DNA from: Ryuthela nishihirai
Taxonomy: Eukaryota; Arthropoda; Arachnida; Araneae; Heptathelidae
Length of the DNA: 64,000 nt
Direction of reading: 5' to 3'
Assembly: GCA_038380435.1 (NCBI GenBank)
Contig: JAWZYU010000664.1
Location: 1-64,000 of the forward strand
Part shown: positions 52,400-64,000 of the stretch, piece after piece
Position numbering within the stretch: the stretch's first letter is position 1
Layout: the number at the start of each line of letters is the position of its first letter
Notes under the pieces: generated by a model
What the model saw: the letters and a program-made list of their open reading frames with translations, nothing else
What the model was told of the DNA's origin: nothing
Databases searched by the model: none
Position numbers and translations under genes: made by a program

Positions 52400-55068
52400 T
52401 CAATTATTATTCGCCAATCTATAATTATTCGTACGGGCAACATGGCGAAACCAACGGAGTCTCTCTCTGCAAAATATGCTGCTTAAAGGAGGTTGCAAAC
52501 TCCTTTGCCTAACCTGATCATTAGTTTCAAAGTTGAACCACCTAATGCCCAAGATACTGCGTATGCATCTGGAATCAAAAGCATCTAGTTTCCTGTTATC
52601 TTGTTTACAAAGTGTCCAAGTTTCACTACCGTAACTAACCCTAGAAAGAACCAAACTATTATACAGTCTAATTTTAGTCTTTAGGTGTATACGCCTATTT
52701 CTCCACACTCTACATAGGTTCTTAAAAGTCCCGGCAGCAATCCCTATTCGTCTGTTAATCTCGTGCCGCACATCACCATTATCTGTTAGATAGCTCCCAA
52801 GATAATTAAACTGTGATACCTGCTCAAGACTACAACCATTCAGATTAACTGAATCACAGCCTGCCTGACCAATTTTCATCACTTTAGTTTTCTCTCTGTT
52901 TATAACCAAACTTACTCTACTTCCAGTCTCATCAACAGCTCGAATGAAAGAGTTCATCTCATCAACATCTTTTGCCAAAAGGGCTAAATCATGAGCCTAA
53001 TCTATATCAGAAATTTTCGTATCTCCAGTCCATTAAAGGCCAAAATCTTTCCCTTGAAGTGAATTTCGCATAACGTAATCAATAACCAATATAAAGATAA
53101 AAGGCGACAAAATGGACTCTTGTGGAACAGCAGAAGTAATGCTAAAGCAATTGCTACAAGCCTTACAAGCTTTCACACACGACTCAGTGTTATTATAGAG
53201 AGTTTTCAGTATGTTAACTAACTTGTCACGTATACCATATGATCTCACAATCAAGTACAAATCATGACGATCAACAGAGTCGAAAGCCTTTTGGAAATCA
53301 ACAGAGCTACCAACCAAAGGTTTTGGAAACTCTAAACATTTCTCAAGAATCTGCGTAAGTGAAAATATCTGATCCACACATCCCTTACCTCTTTCTGAAT
53401 CCACATTGCTCATAACGCAATTGCCTGTCAACCAGATTCTTAATTCTATTAAGCACAATCATGGAAAGAACTTTACCTGGAACAGAGAGTAGGCTGAAAC
53501 CCCTATAGTTATCACAAGAACTGCGATTACTTTTCTTGAAAATTGGGATAACAATAGCTCTGGTAAAATTCTTAGGAACCATGCCTTTATCATAAAAGAT
53601 ATTCAGTTTTTCAGTCATCCAAGTGGTAACCGAAACATTCCCAGTTCTGAGCATTTCTGTAGTAATTTCGTTTACCCTTGGGAATTTATGAGGTTTAAGT
53701 TTAGAAACATCCAAAATAAATTCAGATTGTCTTATAGGGCCACCATTAAAGGCATCAATGCATGTATCATCATTCGAAAAAATGATGAAGAACTAACCGC
53801 ATTGTTTAGAACATCACTGAAATGCTCAGCCCATCTAGCCATGAGATACTATAACCTTACCTTGTTTATGCTTCAATCCCTGTATACCTGTCTGTTTTTC
53901 ACCACACAAAACATTAACTATCTGGTACAGCTCTCTGGTGTTGTGCTGTGTAACTGCTTCCTCGGCTTGTCAGTCAAACCATCATGCCAAAGATTCTTAT
54001 CAGCAGCTAACTGATCTTTTACACGTTTATTAAGTTCTCTGTAATGCTTTCTATTAGGACTAGTAGGGTATTGGATCAAGGACATTCCTGAAGTTCTTTC
54101 TTTCCAAAATAAGCTCAAGTGCCTTATCACTCAGATAATTCTGCCCTCCATTGTTCCTTTTTTCCTAAAAGAGTACTGTTAGTGTCCAAAAAAGTCTGTT
54201 TAAAGTGGTCCCATTCATCCTCAACTTCAGTAGTAAGCATACGATGACTGTCACAATGACTAAGTAACCTATCACGGTAAGCTTTGTCTATAACTGGGTC
54301 TTTCAGAGCTTCAGTATTAAAAGTAAATTTTTTAACCCTAACACAACAATTTTTAATTTCAAGTTGCAAGACACTTTTAACAAGGTAATGGTCAGATCCA
54401 ATTTTAGCTCCCCTATATGACCTGGTATTCCTAACAGAACTAGCCCATTTGCTGTTAATTAATATATAGTCAATCATATTCTTATGCAGCCCATCGGATG
54501 AAACCCATGTGTACTTGTGTATGTCGTGGTGTTTGTAATAAGTGTTAGTTATTCTGAATCCATTGAGTTTACTTACCTGGAGGAGACGTTGCCCATTGCC
54601 ATTGCAGCTACCGATGCCAAAAGGGCCAATTACCCCTCCCGAAAGGTCAGAGTTAGTACCAACTTTGACATTGAAGTCACCAAGAACAAGGGTAATATCT
54701 CCTTTCTTGACAGAATTCAAATATCATGAAGTTGTCCATAAAACTTTTCCTTCTCATCCTCATCCTCGGTGGGGGCATAACAGCCTATAACATTCAAGTC
54801 TTTAACGCTTGTCTGAAATTTTGCTGTAAGAAGCCTTCCATTAATGCACTCATATCCTAGAAGAGCATCACTAGCGTGTCTGGTGAGAAGCAGACCCCCG
54901 CCTTGCTGAATCTTATTGTCGTCCTCCCTTAAAATTTTCTTTTTATGAATCTGACCTTTATCTGTCGATTTGCTCTCTTGCAAGCCGAGAATATCTAAAT
55001 TAGAATTCTTGTGTGAGAACATTAAGAGAGTAAGCTCTGTGCAGAGTCCTCACATTCCAACTACCTAT
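52400..55068 (-). pseudogene. RTE-type LINE ORF (endonuclease-reverse transcriptase), dead
   Basis: On the minus strand the endonuclease opens with GSWNVRTLHRAYSLNVL (about 55,066), followed by a frameshift. LDILGLQES (the catalytic Glu) and CYAPTEDEDEKEKFY precede a one-base loss near 54,716. Then come VLGDFNVK, NMIDYILINSKW and GSDHYLV. The reverse transcriptase has MVPKNFTRAIVIPIFKK, NYRGFSLLSVPGK, QCGFRKR, VDFQKAFDSVDR and VPQESILSPFIF (normally RQGC..SP). The catalytic YADD is destroyed: Tyr is a TAG stop (52,997-52,999) and the first Asp is His (52,991-52,993). The C-terminus NYLGSYLTDNGD, VSYGSETWTL and RLRWFRHVAR is typical of the RTE clade. No function can remain. Confidence 0.85.
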
Positions 55069-55620
55069 GGAGAGAAAATGGTTAGTGGGATGTTTAAAGA
55101 AACTATGTTTATTGAGAGAGAGAATGCCGAGAATATCAAACAGCCCCCTAATCGCAGACATGGGGCAGATACCCTTTCCCCCACCACTAAAGGCTCAAGT
55201 CATCTACACTGGAAGACTTCCTCCAATGTAGAATTTGACGATGCCAATAGAAGCAAAGAGTTCAGGTGGCTGCGATGACCTCTGCTCAGGATTATCCACC
55301 AGCTGATAAACATATCCTGTGAATCTATTCACTTGGGGCTGTCAACCCAGAAACAAACAGAAAACATAGCGGAAGATCATCCCTCCACAGAAGCCCACCA
55401 GTGCAGCAAAATCAGGATCCATAATCAAGCTCAGAGCCATATATCTGTCCAGTCCAGTGGGTATATGGTCAGCACCTGGACCCTGTGTGGTTGACCACTC
55501 CTCAGTAGGGTGGAAAAATGAGAAAAGTAGCCATAGTTGTCGAGATCAGTAGGCCACACTGATCTGGCAGCCCTTCCCTTCCGTTAACTTCCACAAGAGA
55601 GTATCTCTTTTGAAAGGTCC
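55069..55620 (-). other. Probable 5' UTR of the RTE element
   Basis: The sequence directly upstream of the endonuclease start is less AT-rich than the surroundings and is not repeated elsewhere in the window, because the other copies are truncated. The exact 5' end is not identifiable; base composition shifts back to AT-rich near 55,620. Confidence 0.4.
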
Positions 55621-56920
55621 CCCACATTTCCACCCCGCTAAGAACCCATTGAAATTCTTCTCAATTTACATAAATATCACGGCACTTTCAACATAAGGAA
55701 AACTTTAAAACATATTACTATCGACTAAATTAAAACCGTTTTCTCGAATTCTTTAGAATACACCACTGTACACTATTCATGAGACAAAATCATATTAACT
55801 CCAACATTGCCACCAAATACACCTGAACAGTAGAAATATCAAATACCCTATATATATATACACACAACATACCGAGAGGAAAAATATAAATAATTAAAAA
55901 GAAAGAAACCAATCCTGCTATTCTTAAAGAGATTTTCTCCAAACCTCAATTAGAAGTTTAGAAAACACAGCTCAAAGCTAAACTCTATAAATTACACAGA
56001 TTCAATTATTTTTAAACCTCTTAACAGGAAAGGAAATTAAAAAAAGAATCAACAATAAACTATATTCAAGTGAGCTACGTAACTCATAACTTATGATCAT
56101 TTCCGCTTCCTTTCTGCTAAACTGTCACTTTACATTATCAGATTTAAACATCATTCGAACATGGAAATTTTTTCTCACCAAATATCTACAGTTGATTAAT
56201 CATTTCACCGTCTAATACAGAAAATAAATCACATCAGATCTACATATTATGAAATTAAAATCTTGTAAATAATCTCTCTCATATCAACTTCATCTTACAC
56301 CTAAAATATGTTCATATTTGCAATAATACTACACATACGTTGCTACTTTGACGAAAGAATATCATGCACTTCCGGTTATAGCGATATAATTGTTGGAAAT
56401 TTTAGTATTTCCGGCTACGCGTAGAAGATTAAGCAGAGGTTTGGTTTCCGAATATAAAAAATAGACCTGGGATTTTAAGACGTATACCTGATTTGAAAAC
56501 CATATATTGCGATAACAGACGTTATATAGCGAATGGTTAGTCACAGCGAGGTAATTATCAGAGTTTATAATTCAAATAGGAAAGGGGGATATGTTTTCAA
56601 CAGGATTCTGAATAGAAAGTAGTTGATTATGAATTAATACAAAGTCTGAAGATTAGATATAACACTGTGACTTTTAAAATTTTTTTATATTTAGATTATT
56701 CATTGTGAATAATTTATTTTGAAATTTTTCATTGTCAATTATCATTGATTATTCATTGTCAATAATTTATTTTGAAATTTTGTGAGGTTTCGTAATTAGT
56801 AGGGTAAATACGGTCTTGGGATATTAATTCAACGTTACATCATACTGGGCGATCCTTCTCGAGGTTTTCCAAAATGCAATTTAAATTCGAGTTTTGAATA
56901 TCGAAAAAACCTGACATTTC
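55621..56920. other. AT-rich, no gene recognised
   Basis: It contains a TATATATATATA run near 55,850 and a short direct duplication (TTATTCATTGTGAATAATTT near 56,697 and TTATTCATTGTCAATAATTT near 56,751, each followed by ATTTTGAAATTTT). Otherwise nothing is assigned. Confidence 0.4.
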
Positions 56921-57003
56921 GGTTGTTTCACCTCTGAGCGGCACTTTTTTGCACACCATCGGTTAAATAGTTAGGTCACAAGGATATGTAGAAGACTCAG
57001 ATA
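56921..57003 (-). mobile_element. SINE-N 3' scrap
   Basis: Only the last 80 bp of SINE-N, with the GTGCAAAAAAGTGCCGCTCA motif followed by GAGGTGAAACAAC. Confidence 0.65.
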
Positions 57004-57830
57004 CCGTTCGATGCAAATCCATTCCTAATTTTGTATCTTATTACATCACGACGTGAACCTAACAGTTAATTTTCATTTCTGCGCCAAAACAATAATATCA
57101 ATCTTGAGATTGCTCGCATATATCAAATTTTTTTACCGAAAACGACTTTTCAAAAACCGGAATTTCCAAAGCTTTAACGGTTCGTAAACGTATAAATGGT
57201 TGCTGCCTACGTAAAGCCCTTCCACATCACTAAAATCTCACCCAAAATATCTAAAACAAAAGAATGGTTACTTCCTCCGTGTATCGTACGAGGGTGAGAA
57301 AAAAAAAAAAATCCAGTGGAACAACTCAAAAAAGCTTGGAATGCGAAACTCAAAGTATGCAACTTCAAACTTGTACTACGGCTTCACAATGTTTCGTCTA
57401 TACTTCTCCGAAACTTTATATAACCATTTTTCTTCTCTGTAGAAAAATAAAAATGCATCTTACGTACCTGAGATGATCGAAGCATAACATAAAAGTATAC
57501 CTAAAATAGAAACATTATTATGATTAAGAATAGCATTTTTTAAACTTCAACGTGATTGTAATATATTATACCAAATGTGCTGGCAACACAACGAAAGAGT
57601 ACTGCTGACGTCATCTCGGTGTTTTTCCTACTTTATTATTAACCCGTATTCACAGGCAGGCAGCACTAATTTTAGGAGATTTAAACATTTTGATATCCAT
57701 TTTTTCATATGCACTGTATTTTTTTTAAAGGTTTATTTTTTTTACACTGTTTTCTCGGGAACCTATCAGAAACAGAATTGGGTGCATTGAATTAATTATT
57801 CCTATTGTTTATTAAGAAGGATTTATTTTT
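57004..57830 (+). repeat. CRE-TIR element, left-truncated copy
   Basis: It matches 22,755-23,480 and 1-555. The right TIR near 57,603-57,640 reads GCTGACGTCATCTCGGTGTT then TTTCCTACTTTATTATTAACC. The left end is missing. Confidence 0.6.
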
Positions 57831-58137
57831 TTTTAAAGTTGATTGCTTCGCGCGCTTGGCTACTGATCTAAGAGACCTGGGTTCGAATCTAGGGTAAGGA
57901 ATTGATGTGTGTTGCTTTTCTGCTCAGGTGCTTACTTACGGTAGCAACAATGTAATCAGTTTAGGTTAATCAGTGACAAATTTGAATCTCAATCAAGTAT
58001 ATATTTTTTTTACACGTTTTTGATTTAACACAGATCAGAAAAGAAATTTAAATTCCCTATTTAAACGATTTATTTTGATGTAACACGGTTGACACGAAGC
58101 CTTTTTGAAAAACCCCATTTGAATTTAATTCTGAAAA
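57831..58137 (+). repeat. SINE-L head fragment plus flank, as at 556-858
   Basis: SINE-L head (CGCGCTTGGCTACTGATC; B box GGTTCGAATCTAGGG) and the AT-rich segment matching 651-858. Confidence 0.55.
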
Positions 58138-58510
58138 AATTGTTTTACCTCTGAGCGGCACTTTGTTGCACACCATGGGCTAAATGGCCACGTCACATGG
58201 ACCCGGAAGAAGGCTGGGGTAGGGGACCAACTGGAACAGCTATTGTAAGACAGATGGTAGCCTCCCGTCAAGGCCATCGAGCGAGTTCTTTAACATGCAC
58301 AGGGTATGGCTGTCGCACACACGGGGCCACGGCTTAACGTCCCATCCGACGGACGGCGGCCTTTCCAAGCCCATCGGTGTCCGCTACTGACCGTGGGCAG
58401 GGCGGGGAATTTTGCGGAGAAAAATCTGAAAGCTGAACCAGCTGGGACTCGAACCTGGGAACTACAGTTTACGAGCCTGGTGCGCTACCGACTGGCCCAC
58501 CCCGCCCCCG
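58138..58510 (-). mobile_element. SINE-N, nearly full length
   Basis: The head has GGTTCGAGTCC, the core GATGGGACGTTAAGCC and GTGCATGTTAAAGAACTCG; the tail has lost about 12 bp (CGGAAGAAGGCTGGGG). Its outer edge at the head is the CCGTGGAGAC junction of unit C, as at 44,872. The other edge joins the repeat at 57,831-58,137 as in copy 859-1,196, so it looks chimeric: head side from one locus, tail side from another. Confidence 0.8.
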
Positions 58511-61500
58511 TCTCCACGGTGTCAGATTGTTAATAAAACCAGTGAAGTTTGATAATTAAATTAATCAATCCCAGTTATTTAAGCTGAAACGTTATAGTGG
58601 AATTGTATGTAATTTCCGGCTTTGATATTAAATTGCATTCGCATATTTTAAATATTAACGTTTCTGAAATATTATAATATTACTATTAATCCTTCCTAAA
58701 TGTAGTTCGATTCTTGTTTAGGTAAAATTTACGTGGTCTATGAACTTTATTCTAAATATACGTAATAAAATATATTATGGAAAAGAAGAAATGAATTGAG
58801 AGTAAAATTTGACACTGAAGTGAAAGCGAATACATGGTTGCTATCGTAACTAAGGGCGCCACGTGTGAAGCTATCTAGGTGCACGTGCCATTGTAACATA
58901 TTTGACCAATCGTAGAAGAGGAACACGAAGAACCGTTGGGAAAGGCGGGAAGCAGGAAATATTTCATTAGAAACAAAATTAACGCCACCTAGAGGAATTT
59001 ATTTCATTTAGCAATAATTGTATGTGTTTAAGTACATAAGTTATATTTATGCATTCATGTTTCAAAACTTTAATGAACACTATTTGAATATTACCACATA
59101 TAGTATGCTGGAATATAAATTTAGGACACCTTTTTGGGTGAGGGGAAATGTGAATTTTTTTTTTTGTTACGGTTCAACTTATTTGGACTTCCGACCTGAA
59201 ATTTCGCACTGCAAACTGGACCTTAACCTGAAACTTTCTGTGAAAATTTCGAGCGTGTACATTGATTTCCCCGATGAGTTATGACTGCCAGAGACAGGTA
59301 GTAAATGCCACTCCGCAACTCGCTAAGTTATGACGCTGTATTCCGTATCATCTCATTGGGATAAAATTTACGAACAATAATAGGTTTTAAAACACAAAAA
59401 AATACGCTTGATAATTAAGAGACATTAGGAAAACTATTTTATTTTACTACTTCAACTGATGCAGTATTTAATTAGTAACGCAAGTTCGGATGTTTAATAG
59501 CAGCGATATCTGTTTATTTAGTCTGAAACCCTAAAAGAAACAAGTTTAAAGGAAGGGAGAATGGAATAATCTACCTTTCATTGGGCACAGCGATAAATAT
59601 GCTTCGGTTTCCATTTCTATTTAAGTACGGAACTCATAAAGAATCCTCAGCGTTGAGATTTATCTCCGCAAAACTCCCCGCCCTTCCCACGGTCAGTACT
59701 GGACACCGATAGGCTTGGAATACATTATTCACAATATAAAATTATCCATAACAGCAACATAATTTTAACGAATTTCTGTATTACAGACTACACAGGGATT
59801 AAGTGCTTAGCCGAGGAGTGATTTCATACCCTAAACATTTAACCTCTAATGATTATTTTATTTCCTAATCCAAAGAGGCTTAACGTGTTAGGGAAAAGAG
59901 TGAAAATATCTTCATAAATATAATAAAGGAATAAAAAAACACCCCCTCAAGCAGCTGCTTGCAACAGCGATCTAACAGGAGCCTGTCAGTTTCCCCGCCA
60001 TAGTCGAAGGTCTGTGAGGGTGGTGACCCCTTTAATTACTTTAATACGCCATATATTAGATATGCGTTTGGTTGGGTTGTTTCATCTCTGAACGGTAGTT
60101 ATTTGCACACAAGGGTCTAAATGGCGACGTCATAAAGAACCAGAGGGATCAGTTTAGGTTGCGGGAAAGTGACCGAATGTTATGAGACAGATGAAAAAAT
60201 AGGAGATTGGTTCCAGACGTGAAAAAAAACAACATACCCCCTCAAGAAGCTGCTTCCCACAGAGATCTGACAGGAAGCTGTCACTTTACATACCATAATA
60301 GAAAGTCTGTGAGGATGACAGGACCTCAGCACAAAAACGACACGTACGTCCATGCCTTACCCGGGACTCGAACCCAGGTCCCTTAGACGTGAAAACCGAA
60401 TACAAATGAGTTGTTTTCAAACAAGTGATATCAAAATCTTGAAGTCTTTATTTCATTTTTATTAATTTTAAGACATTTTTAATTTTATAAACTTAGTAGT
60501 TTTCAAATTAAAACCAACCGGTTTGGTTTTAAAGAAAAGAAATATATAAAGAATTCTTCAATATTTTTTGGTTTTTTTTTATCTTTGTAGTTTTTTTTTT
60601 AACTCAGCTCGTAGTCTGTAGTTCCCAGGTTCGAGTCCTAGCTGGGTAAGCGTTGAGATTTATCTCCGCAAAATTCCCCGCCCTGCTCACGGTCAGTAGG
60701 AGAGACCGGTGGTCTTGGAAAGGATGCCGTCCGTCGGATGGGGCGTTAGGCATTGGCCCCGTGTGTGTGAGAGCCATATCCTGTGCACGTTAAAGAACAC
60801 GCTGGATGGCCTTGACGGAAGGCTACCATCTGTCTCCCAACAGCTGTTCCAGTAAGTCCCCTCCGCCAACCTTCTCTGAGCCTTCGGGGCCCATGTGACC
60901 TGGCCATTTAGCCCATGGTGTGCAAAAAAGTGCCGCTCAGAAGTAAAACAACCCAACCTATTAGATTATCTAAATATTGTTTCAGGATGTTTCTGAAGGG
61001 TAAAATAATTCATTTATACTACAGAAAATAAATGATCTAAATAAATGCACCAAATTCTGTTTTAAATTTTTAAACGGTAAATAGGTTCCGGAAAAAAACG
61101 TGTAAAAAAAAAATTCTAAAACAAAACACAGTGCATATGAAAAAATAGAAGATTGGTTCCAGACGTGAAAAAAAAAACATACCCCCTCAAGCAGTTGCTT
61201 GCCACAGAGATCTGATAGGAACCTGTCAGTTTATATGCAAGTGTTAGTTTAATTATCTTTATAACTTTAAACACATGAGAGACCAAGACTAACGTATATT
61301 GCAGATAAAAATGAGGGGAATTCCCAGAACTCAAAGTTACCATTTTTTCTAAATGGTTTCGTAGTTTTTCGATCAAATGGAAAATAAAATGCATTAAAAT
61401 GTTGAGTTGTTTTACCTCTGAGCGGCTCTTTCTTACACACCATGGGCTAAATGGCCATGCCACATGGACCCCGAAGGCTCAGAGAAGGTTGGGGGATGGG

Positions 61501-64000
61501 ACCCACTTGAATAGCTGTTGTGAGACAGATGGTAGTCTCCCGTGAAGGCCATCCAGTGTGTTCTTTAAAGTACCCAGGGTATGGTACTTTTTTGAAAACC
61601 ATGGGCTAAATGGCCATGCCACATGGATCCCGAAGGCTCAGAGAAGGTTGGTGGAGGGTCCTCACTGGAACAGCTGTTGGGAGACAGATGGTAGCCTCCC
61701 GTCAAGGACATCCAGCGTGTTCTTTAACGTAAACAGGGTATGGTACATTTTTGCAAACCATGGGCTAAATGGCCAGGTCACATGGACCCCGAAGGCTCAG
61801 AGAAAGTTGGGGGAGGCTAAACAGCTGTTGTGAGACAGATGATAGCCTCCCGTCAAGGCCACCCAGCGTGTTCTTTAACGTAAACAGGGTATGGTACTTT
61901 TTTTGCAAACCATGGGTTAAATGGCCATGCCATATGGACCCCGAAGGCTCAGAGAAGGTTGGGGGAGGGTCCTCACTGGAACAGCTGTTGGGAGACAGAT
62001 CATAGGCTCCCGGCAAAGCCATGCAACGTGTTCTTTAACGTGCACAGTGTATGGCTTTTCCGCACACGGGGACACGGCCTAAGATCCCATCCGACGGATG
62101 GTGACACGGCCTAAGATCCATCCGACGGCCTTTCCAAGTTTATCGATTAGTAGAACTAATGGTTGGGCGAGGAAAAAAATTCTTTGCTTAATTTTTGATT
62201 TCTTCATTTTCGTATTTGTCGTTACAGTAGGCGTAGAAATATATCTATATCGTAAATGATCAAACGGCAGTTTTTTTTTATGTACAGGTTTTCACATCTA
62301 TTTGACCCATTACCGCCTGTCTGGATAGCCTTCTACAAAAAGAGCGAAAATAGATATGCCTAAACAAGCAATTCCATTCATTGGTTTAAGATAACTTAAA
62401 GTTAATTTATTTTAATAACATTCAAAATAATTTACTTATTAAGATTTTATTTAAATGTTCCCGAATATTTTAAAAATATTTCAAATAACTAGCAGTTAAT
62501 ATTTTAGGATTAGAAATTCTTTTTGATTTACACCCTTTGTTTCTGAAATATATTGTAAAAATTAAAGTGGGAACATTGGACATTCTCATTCTACTGGGTG
62601 ACGTCACTTCCGTGTTTTCGCGATATCGTTTGTAATCCTTATTTAACCGCTGTATTCTTCTAGTAATTTAACTTTTAATTTATATTCACACGTTATAGTT
62701 TTTATTCTGAGGAAGTCATACAATCTGTAGCTGAATTTCTTATCACTGTGGTAAATAATAATTATTGATGACACATTTGAAATTTCGGTACGAGAATAGA
62801 TAGTTTCGTCGCTGCAGTGTAAAATTTTACCTTTAGGCCTTTGTAATTACTTTACGAGTTATTTGTTTCGCAGAGTTGCCTGGTATAGCTCTGTGCTGTC
62901 CAACTGCTTCTTCGGCTATGTCAGCCAAAGATTATTATCAGGAGCTAACTGATCCTTTACACGTTTATTAAGCTCTCTATAATGTTTTCTATTAGAATTA
63001 ATATTGATTCAGGACATTCCTGTAGTTCTTTCTTTCTAAAATAAACTCAAGTGCCTTGTCACTCGGATAATTATGCGTCCTCTGTTTCATTTTACGTAAC
63101 AGAGTACTGTTAGTTTCCACAAAAGTCTATTTTAGGTGGTCACATTTTTCCTGAACTTAAGTAGCAAGCAAACCACGACTGTCATAATGAGTAAGTAACC
63201 TATCATGATAAGATGTACTCTAATTAGGTCTTTCACAGCTTCATAATTAAAGGTAAATTTTTTAACCTTAACACAACACTTCTTAAGTTTCAAACGCAGA
63301 ACGCTTTTAACAAGATAATGGTCAGATCCAATTTCAGCTTCCGAATATGACCTGTTCTTTGTAACAGTAGTAGTCCATTTGCTGTTAATTAATATATAAT
63401 CTACAAAGTTCTTATGCAGCCTATGAGATGAAACCCACGTGTACTTATGTATGTCGCGGTGTTTGTAATAAGTGTTAGTTATTGTAAAACCATTGAAGTT
63501 AACATTGACGTCACGAAGAACAAGGGTAACATCTCATTTCTTCACAGAATTCGAAATACCTTGAAGTTGTCTGTAAAACCTATTTTCTCATCGTCATTCA
63601 AAGTGGTGGCATAACAGTAGATAAGTTTGAAGTCCTTAACCCTTGTCCGTAATTTTGCTGTAAACAACCTTTCATTAATATCCTAGAAGAGCATCACTAG
63701 CGTGTCACGCCTTGGTGATGTTTATTCTCTTTCTTCACCGAAAATTTAAGAATCCGAAAAACTTTTGAAAGAGGTACTAGGTTAAAAGGAATGCATCTTA
63801 TTTCTCCTCTATAATTTTTAGTAAATTTGGTATACAAGATATCGAAAAATATTAGTGCGGAAGAGGAAACAAACCCCTCTGTTGGGAATACGAAACAATG
63901 TAAATGTCACTTCCTCCGGATTGTGTAAACAATGCATTCTGAAACGTCACTCTCCGATGTCATTCGCCTCTTATTGAATTCGTCCAACGTTTTTGTCGCT
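58510..64000 (+). repeat. Large direct duplication, copy 2 (runs off the window)
   Basis: The partner of 44,873-50,400. Contents in order: unit C (58,510-59,720, -), unit D (59,720-60,600, -), SINE-N (60,605-60,957, +), SINE-L scrap (about 61,180-61,240), SINE-tail array (61,401-62,145, -), CRE-TIR-related element (62,147-62,635, -), RTE fragment (62,877-63,705, -). Confidence 0.9.
62877..63705 (-). pseudogene. RTE-type LINE fragment (duplicate of 49,258-50,105)
   Basis: The same fragment as at 49,258-50,105, with only scattered single-base and short indel differences (for example ACGTAACAGAGTACTGTTAG here against ACGTAAGAGTACCTGTTAG there). This copy is slightly closer to the longer element at 54.2 kb at that place. 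Confidence 0.65.

Overview
This window is a gene-poor, AT-rich stretch of animal genome. It contains no intact host protein-coding gene that I can recognise. It consists of transposable elements, their fragments, duplications of those fragments, and two kinds of small structural RNA gene (U2 snRNA and 5S rRNA). The U2 sequence carries the arthropod-style spacing GATCAAAGTGTAG and arthropod-like stems III and IV. The 5S genes also have arthropod-like ends (GTCAACGG...GCAGTTGAC). I therefore infer an arthropod; the order cannot be told from this sequence.

Layout. 1-10.7 kb: fragments of two tRNA-derived SINE families and of other dispersed repeats, with one decayed 5S rRNA copy. SINE-N is about 385 bp, with a tRNA-Thr-like head and a core resembling the deeply conserved eumetazoan 'Nin-DC' SINE domain. 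SINE-L is about 200 bp, with a tRNA-like head and an AAGCAGCTGCTT palindrome. 11.1-18.1 kb: one nearly full-length but disabled L1/Tx1-type LINE (ORF1 with zinc knuckles; ORF2 with APE endonuclease and reverse transcriptase). 18.6-19.5 kb: a U2 snRNA gene on the minus strand, split in its branch-site recognition sequence by a 5'-truncated retrotransposon whose C-terminus looks like a restriction-like-endonuclease (R2/NeSL/Utopia-type) element. 19.9-48.5 kb: a mosaic of the same few repeat units in both orientations. It forms two interleaved multi-kilobase inverted repeats (22.9-26.5 vs 33.7-36.8; 26.5-31.4 vs 42.2-47.0), a direct duplication (23.1-24.5 vs 31.4-32.8), an intact-looking 5S rRNA gene at 38.2 kb, and two places where the 3' part of SINE-N has become a 160-170 bp tandem repeat. 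48.5-52.3 kb: inverted copies of a TIR element. 52.4-55.6 kb: a dead RTE-type LINE, with shorter relatives at 39, 49 and 63 kb. 58.5-64.0 kb: a near-identical direct duplicate of 44.9-50.4 kb that runs off the window.

Recurring names used below. SINE-N and SINE-L are as above. The 'CRE-TIR element' is a non-autonomous-looking DNA repeat whose inverted ends carry TGACGTCA next to a GAAAAACACCGAG-like tip. 'Unit C' (about 1.2 kb) and 'unit D' (about 0.9 kb) are unclassified repeat modules, each present about four or five times.

All statements of similarity are from reading the sequence by eye; no alignment or database search was run. The very similar large duplications could be real segmental duplications or an assembly artefact.
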